Of a stretch of DNA of 5,848 bases, positions 1-5,501 are shown one piece after another. Positions within the stretch are counted from its first letter, which is position 1. Every line of letters begins with the position of its first letter. The stretch spans positions 1 through 5,848 of the forward strand of contig QMSU01000077.1 of the NCBI GenBank assembly GCA_003650975.1, written 5' to 3'. The position numbers were made by a program, and so were the translations under genes. The stretch comes from Thermoplasmata archaeon (GTDB lineage: Archaea > Thermoplasmatota > E2 > UBA202 > JdFR-43). The notes beneath the pieces are model-generated. The model saw only the letters and a program-made list of their open reading frames with translations, did not search any database and was not told the DNA's origin.

Positions 1-1
1 A

Positions 2-106
2 ACAAACGCAGCATATATTGTCATGAAGGGAACATACGTGATGAAGGGAAAAGGCGATAAAATGGTGTTGAGGAAGGAGAACAGACCATCGGGAACTTCC
101 ACATAA
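2..106 (+). CDS. 3' end of an unrecognised gene (partial)
   Basis: An open frame enters from the left edge and ends at a TAA at 104-106, leaving 34 visible residues. They are basic and look like a beta-hairpin-rich C-terminus, in which the tetrapeptide VMKG occurs twice six codons apart, ending in RPSGTST. I do not recognise the family. The stop lies 33 nt before the mevalonate kinase ATG at 140, and I see no good TATA box in between, so the two genes may share a transcript. A TAATG overlap at 104-108 puts an ATG right on this stop, but that ATG opens only a short out-of-frame reading frame. That this is truly coding is inferred from the open frame, the plausible protein composition and the close spacing; the visible piece is too short to be sure. 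Confidence 0.45.
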   Translation, partial: TNAAYIVMKGTYVMKGKGDKMVLRKENRPSGTST

Positions 107-139
107 TGGTTGATAACCACATACCATCACTCGATTTGC

Positions 140-1069
140 ATGATCATTGCCATATCGCCTGGAAAGGTGATTCTGCTCGGAGAGCACGGCGTGGTGTACG
201 GAAAGCCGTGCATCTCTGTTGCCATTTCGCTAAAGGTGGCGGTGAATGTTGAGGAATACTTCGAATACACGGTGAACGGACAGCCGCTTGACGAGAAAAA
301 GCACACGTACATAAAAAAGGCCATAGAGACCATATGGGATGGAAATCCCCTTGCACTCACCACCTTTTCGCAGATCCCATCTGCAGGCGGGCTGGGCTCA
401 TCTGCAGCAATAACCACTGCCTCTGTTGCTGCCCTTCTGGCACTGAAGGATGCATTCAACAAGGAAGAAGTGGCGCGGAAAAGTTTCGAGGTGGAATATG
501 AGGTGCAGAACGGAGCGAGCCCCAATGACACCTCTGCATGTTCCTATGGCGGAGGGATACTCACCTGGGCAAAGGAAATGCCCGGTGCTCTGTGGGATAT
601 CACAAGAAACGGGAGAACATGGCATATATATGCCGTTGATGTACCGGATATGACCATTGTCATCGGGAATACCGGGATAAAGTCAAAAACGCCGCTGCTT
701 CTCAAAAAGATACGCAAATGCGTTGACCATTCCTCCTTTGGGGCCGAACTTCTCGAGGAAATGGAGCAGATAGTGGTTGAGGGAAAGAGGGCCCTGCAAC
801 AGAGAGATTTTGTGCGTCTTGGGGAGCTCATGAACGAGAACCAGAGGATACTCCACACGCTCGGCGCAAGCTCAAAGGAAATCGACCGCCTGCTTACCGT
901 TGCCTTAAAAGCGGGAGCATACGGTGCAAAGCTCACCGGGGCTGGCGGTGGCGGCAGCATGATAGCACTCACCGATGAGCCGGAAAGGATTGCGGAGGCC
1001 ATCAGGAAGAAGCGGGGGCGGGCATACGTTGTTACAGTGGATAAAGAGGGTGTGAAAATATTGAAATAA
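140..1069 (+). CDS. mvk: mevalonate kinase (GHMP kinase family)
   Basis: Phosphorylates mevalonate to 5-phosphomevalonate with ATP in the cytoplasm, an early step toward isoprenoid membrane lipids. All three GHMP signatures are visible (numbering from the ATG at 140, 309 residues, normal for archaeal enzymes): the N-terminal PGKVILLGEHGVVYGKP at 7-23, the ATP-binding loop PSAGGLGSSAA at 80-90, and the C-terminal KLTGAGGGGSM at 264-274. The segment ASPNDTSACSYGGG at 126-139 carries Asp130, the expected catalytic base. The frame stays open upstream to a TTG at 110, but the family begins at about MIIAISPGK, so ATG 140 is chosen. No Shine-Dalgarno sequence precedes it, and no clear TATA box lies at the right distance, which favours co-transcription with the partial gene to the left. 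A classical mevalonate kinase argues against a pathway that relies only on the mevalonate-3-kinase known from Thermoplasma (inference). No other mevalonate-pathway gene is in the window. Confidence 0.93.
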   Translation: MIIAISPGKVILLGEHGVVYGKPCISVAISLKVAVNVEEYFEYTVNGQPLDEKKHTYIKKAIETIWDGNPLALTTFSQIPSAGGLGSSAAITTASVAALLALKDAFNKEEVARKSFEVEYEVQNGASPNDTSACSYGGGILTWAKEMPGALWDITRNGRTWHIYAVDVPDMTIVIGNTGIKSKTPLLLKKIRKCVDHSSFGAELLEEMEQIVVEGKRALQQRDFVRLGELMNENQRILHTLGASSKEIDRLLTVALKAGAYGAKLTGAGGGGSMIALTDEPERIAEAIRKKRGRAYVVTVDKEGVKILK

Positions 1070-1071
1070 CA

Positions 1072-1080
1072 TTTATATTA
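1072..1080 (+). promoter_or_regulatory. TATA box of argF
   Basis: TTTATATTA, a strong archaeal TATA match, lies just after the mevalonate kinase stop codon (1067-1069). Its centre is about 24 bp before the argF ATG at 1100. Archaeal transcription starts about 25 bp downstream of the box, so the mRNA would begin at or next to the ATG (leaderless). The AGGTG at 1094-1098 is too close to the ATG to act as a normal ribosome binding site, which fits that reading. Confidence 0.7.
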
Positions 1081-1099
1081 CCGTGGTCTTTTCAGGTGC

Positions 1100-1999
1100 A
1101 TGAAACGGGATTTGCTTTCAATGCTTGACGTTGCGGGGAACCTTGAGAACATTATTGACGATGCCATCAAGATGAAAAAAGGGGACTATGAAAAATGCAT
1201 GGCGGGAAAAACCATGGCGATGATTTTCGAGAAGTCAAGCACGCGAACACGGGTTTCGTTTGAAGTGGGTGTGGAGAAGCTCGGAGGACACGCACTCTTT
1301 TTGAGCAAGAATGACATCCAGCTCGGGAGGGGGGAGAGTATTGAGGACACTGCGAAGGTGCTGAGCAGATATGTGGATATCATCATGTACCGTGCGTTCA
1401 GCCATGAAAACGTAAGAGAACTTGCACTGCATGCCACGATACCGGTCATCAACGGGCTGGATGACAGGGAACATCCCTGCCAGGTGATGGCCGACCTGAT
1501 GACGGTGAAGGAACATAAAGGGAAACTTGCCGGGCTGAAGATGGTGTATTTTGGCGATGGCAACAACAACATGGCCCACTCCCTTTTGCTCGGATGCGCA
1601 CTGGTGGGCATGAAAATGAAAATTGTCGCTCCCGGTGCATTCTGGCCAGATGACTACTACGTGACCAAGGCGCGTGAGCTGGGCATGGAGGTGGAACTTT
1701 CAGAAATGAGCGATGATGCGGCAGAGAACGCTGATGTGGTGGTGACTGATACATGGGTTTCCATGGGCGACGAGGCAGAAAAGCAAAAACGCCTCGAGAT
1801 ATTCAGAGGCTACACCGTCACCGAGGAGGTGATGAAAAACGCAAAATCAGATGCAATTTTCATGCACTGCCTGCCGGCCTACTATGGCTACGAGGTCACC
1901 GAGGAGGTTGCTCACGGTCCGCAGTCAGTCATCTTTGACGAGGCAGAAAACAGAATGTGGGCCCAGATGGCCATCATCAAATGGCTGATGGGTGAATGA
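1100..1999 (+). CDS. argF: ornithine carbamoyltransferase, catabolic or anabolic
   Basis: Transfers the carbamoyl group from carbamoyl phosphate to ornithine, giving citrulline for arginine synthesis in the cytoplasm. The carbamoyl-phosphate domain carries STRTR at 47-51 and HPCQ at 125-128. The ornithine domain carries DTWVSMGDE at 217-225, with the SMG loop that marks ornithine as substrate and separates the enzyme from aspartate carbamoyltransferase, and HCLPA at 256-260 with the active-site cysteine. ENRMWAQMA near 283-291 is the usual C-terminal arginine motif. At 299 residues it is full length for a compact archaeal enzyme. The ATG at 1100 is supported by the TATA box about 24 bp upstream. 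Its own promoter suggests it is transcribed separately from mevalonate kinase. No other arginine genes are present, so an anabolic role is the default rather than shown. It ends 9 nt before the stop of a convergent gene. Confidence 0.95.
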   Translation: MKRDLLSMLDVAGNLENIIDDAIKMKKGDYEKCMAGKTMAMIFEKSSTRTRVSFEVGVEKLGGHALFLSKNDIQLGRGESIEDTAKVLSRYVDIIMYRAFSHENVRELALHATIPVINGLDDREHPCQVMADLMTVKEHKGKLAGLKMVYFGDGNNNMAHSLLLGCALVGMKMKIVAPGAFWPDDYYVTKARELGMEVELSEMSDDAAENADVVVTDTWVSMGDEAEKQKRLEIFRGYTVTEEVMKNAKSDAIFMHCLPAYYGYEVTEEVAHGPQSVIFDEAENRMWAQMAIIKWLMGE

Positions 2000-2008
2000 G
2001 CGGGAAAA

Positions 2009-2449
2009 TCATTCCGCGTGGGTGATGGCAGATGCGGGAACAGGCTTCACGTCACGGCCATCCCACATCTCCTTGAAAAATTCATCCGTACGGCCATCCA
2101 CTTCTATTTCGATAACCTGGAGGGTGATGACCACCTCGTCACCAACCTGATAGTCCCCTGTCAGGTCTCCTTCAAAAAGAAAGGGTGCTCCACCGCTTTT
2201 GAATCCGATGTAGGTAATGTTATCCATATAGTGCGGATCATATTTTGATGAGATTTTGGAGATGATATCCTTGATGGTGACAATATCACCCGGCTCAAGA
2301 GATACAAAGTATGAGGTACCGTTTTCCCTCACGTAATCATCCCATACCTCCTTTACGGTCCATGTGGCCATTTTTTCCTGGTTTCCCGCAAGGCATCCGG
2401 AAAGAATGATGACGGTGCCCACCAGCAGTGCGGTTCCTACTCTTTTCAT
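2009..2449 (-). CDS. small secreted lipoprotein of unknown function
   Basis: 146 residues from the ATG at 2449. The N-terminus is a lipoprotein signal: MKR, a hydrophobic run at 4-16, and a lipobox LSGC with Cys19 as the predicted lipid-bearing first residue of the mature protein. The mature part is acidic, with two N-glycosylation sequons (Asn43, Asn77) and a stretch at about 53-115 rich in alternating hydrophobic residues, including PGDIVTIKDI and YQVGDEVVITLQV, which resembles the strands of a small OB-like beta barrel. That fold is a guess from pattern only. The frame remains open to an upstream ATG at 2512, but that start would bury the signal peptide behind 21 residues, so 2449 is preferred. 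The protein probably sits on the outer face of the membrane. I recognise no named family and assign no function. It ends 9 nt from argF, tail to tail. Confidence 0.8.
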   Translation of the reverse strand: MKRVGTALLVGTVIILSGCLAGNQEKMATWTVKEVWDDYVRENGTSYFVSLEPGDIVTIKDIISKISSKYDPHYMDNITYIGFKSGGAPFLFEGDLTGDYQVGDEVVITLQVIEIEVDGRTDEFFKEMWDGRDVKPVPASAITHAE

Positions 2450-2471
2450 TTTCCCATTAAAAATCACAAAG

Positions 2472-2486
2472 CATAGTAAAAGTTTA
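2472..2486 (-). promoter_or_regulatory. possible TATA region of the lipoprotein gene
   Basis: Read on the minus strand this stretch is TAAACTTTTACTATG. It is the most AT-rich, TATA-like piece upstream of the ATG at 2449, with its centre about 30 bp away, so a transcript would start a few nt before the ATG. It matches the archaeal consensus only moderately. The 112-nt gap to the end of the protease gene makes a separate promoter plausible, but read-through from folD and the protease cannot be excluded. Confidence 0.3.
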
Positions 2487-2561
2487 TGGTGCAATGTCTG
2501 AAGTGCCGCCATCCTATACGATCTTCCCTTATGAGAAATCGATGGTTTTTCATTGATGTTT

Positions 2562-3221
2562 TCACAGGAGTCCCATGGAGAACATGATCAGTGCGATGCT
2601 GACCACGAGCATCATCGCCCATACACCGGTATTCCACGCCAGAATTTTCCTCCCGTCAAGGGGACCGAAGGGAATGAGGTTGAAGAATGCAAGGAATGCA
2701 TTGATGGCAGCAATGCCCCCCACTATCTCCCCTGCCATGCCACCGATAACGGGTGAGAGAGGGGCGCACACGGCCGAGATGACAATGTTTGTTGCTGGTC
2801 CTGCGGCGGAGATTTTGCCGTTCTCCTCGCGGGGTGGAGAACCGAATATCACCACAGCTCCCGGTGCTGCAAACAGAAATCCGGTGAAGCTCAAAAGCAG
2901 TGCGAGCAGAAGTCCCTGAGGGAACATCCGGTATTCCGACCAATAACCATATCTCATGCCCACATACTTGTGTGCCACCTCGTGGCAGGCAAATGCCGTT
3001 ATCACCGCAAGAAATGAGGATACCATGAGGTAGCCCATGCGTTCGTAACCCCCGTACATCATGCGGGAGCGGGCAATGGAAAAGGCAAGCGAGAGAATGA
3101 CTATCGAAATGAAAAGCTCCATAATCTCCCGCCGGCTGAAACGGAGTGCGGGCCTCTCGTATCCGTACCCGGAACTGCCGAAGGGAATATCATGGAAAGA
3201 ATAATACATTTTTCTGTTCAT
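2562..3221 (-). CDS. site-2 protease family membrane metalloprotease (peptidase M50)
   Basis: An intramembrane zinc protease that cuts membrane-embedded substrates; the substrate here is unknown. 219 residues. About six membrane segments can be drawn at roughly 34-50, 62-84, 102-126, 137-160, 164-186 and 199-217. The zinc motif HEVAH is at 80-84 within segment 2, and the second motif NLIPFGPLDG at 181-190 supplies the third ligand, Asp189. GKISAAGPATN at 135-145 is also typical of the family. There is no PDZ or CBS domain, so it is a minimal archaeal form. A soluble 30-residue N-terminus rich in Tyr and Gly precedes the FSRREI start of the core. The ATG at 3221 is used; an in-frame ATG at 3209 is equally possible, and neither has a Shine-Dalgarno sequence. 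It starts 10 nt after the folD stop, so the two are probably one operon. Confidence 0.88.
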   Translation of the reverse strand: MNRKMYYSFHDIPFGSSGYGYERPALRFSRREIMELFISIVILSLAFSIARSRMMYGGYERMGYLMVSSFLAVITAFACHEVAHKYVGMRYGYWSEYRMFPQGLLLALLLSFTGFLFAAPGAVVIFGSPPREENGKISAAGPATNIVISAVCAPLSPVIGGMAGEIVGGIAAINAFLAFFNLIPFGPLDGRKILAWNTGVWAMMLVVSIALIMFSMGLL

Positions 3222-3231
3222 GGAGGGAAAA

Positions 3232-4059
3232 TTACGGCCCTTTATGAATGTTTTTGTATGCCTCTACCACATTCTCCAGCATGCATGCGATGGTCACCGG
3301 CCCCACCCCTCCGGGAACAGGTGTGAATGCCCCCGCCTTCATCCGTGCGCTCTCGTCGGCATCGCCATACACGGCACCGTTTTCCTCCTTGATGCCCGCA
3401 TCGATGAGTATGCATCCCTCACGCACATGCTCTCCTGTGATGAGACCCCTGACACCGGTGGCGGTCACGAGAATATCAGCCTGTTTTGTGCATGATGCAA
3501 GGTTCTTCGTGTAAACATGGCACACCGAGACGGTGGCATCTCTGTTGAGCATGAGCAGTGCCAGGGGTTTGCCCACAATGGTGCTGTGGTTAACAATCAC
3601 CACATTTTTCCCCTTCAGCGGTATGGTTTCATGGTGGAGAATGGTCAGTACCGCCTTTGGGGTACATGGGATTATGCGTTCTCTGCCGAGCATGATGGCA
3701 CCGAGATTGCGCGGATGCATGCCCTCCACATCCTTTTGGAGAGCCACCTTTCCGACGAGCTCGGTGTAACGCATGGTTTCCGGCAGGGGGAGCTGTATGT
3801 GGATACCTGTGACACTTTCATCCCTGTTCAGTTTCTCTATCTCCTGCTCAATGGGTTCCTGCTTTTCAGTATCCAGTCCGAGAATTTCGTGATGAATCCC
3901 CACCTTGCGGCACGCCCTGTCCTTGAGGCGGGCAAAGAGCCATGACTCTTCAGAGCCCTGCACCACGATGGTGACAAGTTTGAGTGATTTCCCCTCCACC
4001 TGTTTCTTCACACGCTCTTCAATGGTTCTGGCAATTTTTCTGCCGTCAATTGCATGCAT
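3232..4059 (-). CDS. folD: methylenetetrahydrofolate dehydrogenase / methenyltetrahydrofolate cyclohydrolase (variant active site)
   Basis: FolD oxidises 5,10-methylene-tetrahydrofolate to methenyl-tetrahydrofolate and hydrolyses that to 10-formyl-tetrahydrofolate in the cytoplasm. 275 residues from the ATG at 4059, close to the usual length. Visible family marks are IDGRKIA at 4-10, the catalytic-lysine region LFARLKDRACRKVGI (41-55, Lys46), GIHIQLPLP (85-93, Gln89), the Rossmann turn at 153-165 and PVPGGVGPVT (247-256). Several key positions differ from the usual form. The tyrosine of YVxxK is Phe42, the second aspartate of KDVDG is Glu112, and the arginine of the GRS/NRS turn that helps bind cofactor phosphate is His158. 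Lys46 and Gln89 are kept. It is clearly a family member, but cofactor choice or the balance of the two activities may differ. The frame opens at a TTG (4068); ATG 4059 fits both the family N-terminus and the TATA box. Confidence 0.9.
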   Translation of the reverse strand: MHAIDGRKIARTIEERVKKQVEGKSLKLVTIVVQGSEESWLFARLKDRACRKVGIHHEILGLDTEKQEPIEQEIEKLNRDESVTGIHIQLPLPETMRYTELVGKVALQKDVEGMHPRNLGAIMLGRERIIPCTPKAVLTILHHETIPLKGKNVVIVNHSTIVGKPLALLMLNRDATVSVCHVYTKNLASCTKQADILVTATGVRGLITGEHVREGCILIDAGIKEENGAVYGDADESARMKAGAFTPVPGGVGPVTIACMLENVVEAYKNIHKGP

Positions 4060-4078
4060 GATTCCCAATGGAAAGGTG

Positions 4079-4088
4079 TTTTATAAAT
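4079..4088 (-). promoter_or_regulatory. TATA box of folD, self-complementary core
   Basis: On the minus strand this reads ATTTATAAAA. Its centre is about 25 bp before the folD ATG at 4059, so the folD mRNA is probably leaderless or nearly so. The core TTTATAAA (4080-4087) is a perfect palindrome and could also be bound in the opposite orientation, which would place a plus-strand start near the ATG at 4106. Direction would depend on the flanking BRE, which I cannot call with confidence. Confidence 0.65.
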
Positions 4089-4105
4089 GCTGGTGTCACA
4101 CTCTT

Positions 4106-4222
4106 ATGAAGGAGAATAAGGAAAGGCAGTTCCTGCTGCGGTTTTTCGCTTCTTTTATCGTGAAAACACCCGAAGAGAGGGTCGTAAACACTTTATATTA
4201 TTGTATTATGTACTACTGTTGA
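4106..4222 (+). CDS. possible small protein of 38 residues (uncertain)
   Basis: An ATG at 4106 opens 38 codons ending at a TGA (4220-4222), directly before the secreted PKD gene at 4227. The N-terminal half is charged (MKENKERQ), followed by a short hydrophobic stretch (FLLRFFASFIV), then a charged turn and a tail rich in Tyr and Cys (LYYCIMYYC). There is no Shine-Dalgarno sequence, but a palindromic TATA element lies about 22 bp upstream. Against it, the TATA box of the downstream gene sits inside the codons for the tail, so the Tyr/Cys tail may simply be AT-rich promoter DNA read as codons. It could equally be non-coding spacer. Low confidence. Confidence 0.17.
   Translation: MKENKERQFLLRFFASFIVKTPEERVVNTLYYCIMYYC
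4192..4200 (+). promoter_or_regulatory. TATA box of the secreted PKD gene
   Basis: TTTATATTA is identical to the argF box. Its centre is about 31 bp before the ATG at 4227, so transcription should begin around 4220-4223 and leave a leader of only about 4-7 nt before that ATG, or 10-13 nt before the second ATG at 4233. Confidence 0.65.
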
Positions 4223-4228
4223 GGAGAT
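4220..4228 (+). promoter_or_regulatory. Shine-Dalgarno-like site that bears on the start of the PKD gene
   Basis: TGAGGAGAT matches seven of nine bases of the archaeal consensus GGAGGTGAT. It runs into the first ATG (4227) and ends 4 nt before the second in-frame ATG (4233). If it is used, it selects 4233; if the mRNA starts within it, initiation at 4227 from a near-leaderless end is more likely. The two starts differ by two residues before the signal peptide. Confidence 0.45.
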
Positions 4229-5501
4229 GAACATGGCGGGAAAAACGATGGCGGCTGTGGTATGCACACTGATGCTTGTTTCCATTATTTCTCCGGTGAT
4301 AGGCAGCGCTGTTCAAATTGATGAGAGAACACCCCGCCGGCAGAGTGTCAGTGGGGATACACCACAGTGGAATGTGGGTGATAGCTGGACATTTGATGGC
4401 GAGGGTGCATTTGAGATGGAAGAATCTCCTCTGTTTCTCAACCTCACCGGAGGATTCAGCGGCGTGCAGTTCATCGTCACCGATGAGGATGCGGATACCT
4501 ATTATGTGGATTTCGAGGGAGACCTTGAAGCAGCACTGGTGGTAACTGTTGATAATCCTCCCATGGATATCTCTGCCACACTCAGGAAAACCACCCTCTC
4601 TGGATATGTGTATTTCAACAAATCGGATATGGGCATCAGGGAATTCTACCTCAACATCACCGGTTCCATCACCGCATCCATTGAACCCATTCCTCTTCCG
4701 TTCAGCATGAGTATTCGAATGACGTTCACCCCTCCTTACGCGGTACTCGTATTTCCCCTTACCGTTGGGAGTGAATGGCGGACATCTTCCTCGGAAATGG
4801 TGGTTGAGCTGGGAGAAGACCTCATCTCGCTCATTGAACAGATAGTGGAAATGGTGAAAAAACTGGTGCCGAGCGACGTGGCCGAAATTCTGGACACACT
4901 GCTGGAGACGCTGAAGGATATGTTCCCCCTGGAAATCTCGGTGGGGAGTGAACTTGCCGAGTGTGTTGAACGGGAAAATCTCACCGTGAAGGCGGGCACC
5001 TATGAAAGCTACCACATTTCCATATACATGGTGGAGCTGGATTTTTCCCCCGCAGCGGAAAACATCATCAGACTGTTTTTGACCGATGAATACTATGGCC
5101 ACTTTGGTATGGAGCTCACCTCATCCACCTACCGTCAGCCCGGGGTGCCGGAAAAACCAGAAACCCCTTCAGGAAAGATGAGGGGGAGATTGCGGAAAAA
5201 CTATGAATACAAGACATCCGCCACAGACCCCGACGGGGATCGAATACAATATGGATGGGACTGGGATGGTGATGGCACAGTGGATGAATGGACAGACTTT
5301 TACAATTCAGGAGAAACGGTCCTCACACCCCACTCGTGGACTGAACGTGGAAGCTATGAAATTCGCGTGAGGGCACGGGATGAGCACGGACTTGCCGGGG
5401 AGTGGTCAGACCCCCTCGCGGTCACCATGCCAAGCCAGATATGGCATTCATGGCTCATATGGCTCATCACCCAGTTTTTCCAGACAATACGGTCCGGCTA
5501 G
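4227..5501 (+). CDS. secreted protein with C-terminal PKD-like domain and hydrophobic tail
   Basis: 424 residues. A Sec-type signal peptide covers about 1-28 (basic start, hydrophobic 8-25, cleavage near GSA). The mature N-terminal part opens with WNVGDSWTF at 48-56, a pattern common in secreted archaeal beta-rich proteins, and has sequons at Asn72, Asn131, Asn143 and Asn251. Residues 190-234 are predicted amphipathic helix; the rest is mainly strand. Residues about 309-402 form a PKD/Ig-like domain, with DPDGD at 334-338, the acidic loop WDWDGDGTVDEW at 344-355 that resembles a calcium-binding loop, and the closing EWSDPLAVTMP at 392-402. A last aromatic, hydrophobic segment (403-424) may hold the protein to the membrane or partner it; no PGF-type sorting motif is seen. 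The function is unknown, with a surface or extracellular role inferred. The first ATG is used because the TATA spacing suits it, although the Shine-Dalgarno-like site favours 4233. Its stop overlaps that of the next gene. Confidence 0.88.
   Translation: MNMAGKTMAAVVCTLMLVSIISPVIGSAVQIDERTPRRQSVSGDTPQWNVGDSWTFDGEGAFEMEESPLFLNLTGGFSGVQFIVTDEDADTYYVDFEGDLEAALVVTVDNPPMDISATLRKTTLSGYVYFNKSDMGIREFYLNITGSITASIEPIPLPFSMSIRMTFTPPYAVLVFPLTVGSEWRTSSSEMVVELGEDLISLIEQIVEMVKKLVPSDVAEILDTLLETLKDMFPLEISVGSELAECVERENLTVKAGTYESYHISIYMVELDFSPAAENIIRLFLTDEYYGHFGMELTSSTYRQPGVPEKPETPSGKMRGRLRKNYEYKTSATDPDGDRIQYGWDWDGDGTVDEWTDFYNSGETVLTPHSWTERGSYEIRVRARDEHGLAGEWSDPLAVTMPSQIWHSWLIWLITQFFQTIRSG

Noticed and set aside
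110..139. TTG start adding 10 residues to mevalonate kinase
   Set aside because: Mevalonate kinases begin just before the PGKVILLGEH motif, which the ATG at 140 fits.
106..246. ATG overlapping the upstream stop codon (TAATG at 104-108), suggesting translational coupling
   Set aside because: It opens about 46 codons out of frame with mevalonate kinase and ends inside it; the product has no features.
544..1002. Minus-strand open frame of 152 codons opposite mevalonate kinase
   Set aside because: Ser- and Pro-rich shadow of the GHMP kinase coding strand with no start signals.
1186..1611. Minus-strand open frame of 141 codons opposite argF
   Set aside because: Shadow of argF with low-complexity Ser/Pro composition and no motifs.
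2450..2512. Upstream ATG extending the lipoprotein by 21 residues
   Set aside because: It would place the signal peptide and lipobox internally; the inner ATG gives a standard lipoprotein.
2538..2557. Inverted repeat ATCGATG / CATTGAT with a T-rich loop just after the protease stop
   Set aside because: In the minus-strand RNA, the only one expected here, the central pair becomes an A-C mismatch and no U-run follows, so it is not supported as a terminator.
3517..3945. Plus-strand open frame of 142 codons opposite folD
   Set aside because: It lies fully within folD, whose motifs are unmistakable; the product has no family features.
4206..5102. Long minus-strand open frame of 298 codons antisense to the PKD gene
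   Set aside because: Its His-, Phe- and Cys-rich product has no recognisable domain and mirrors the reverse reading of a gene with a clear signal peptide and PKD domain; it also starts inside that gene.
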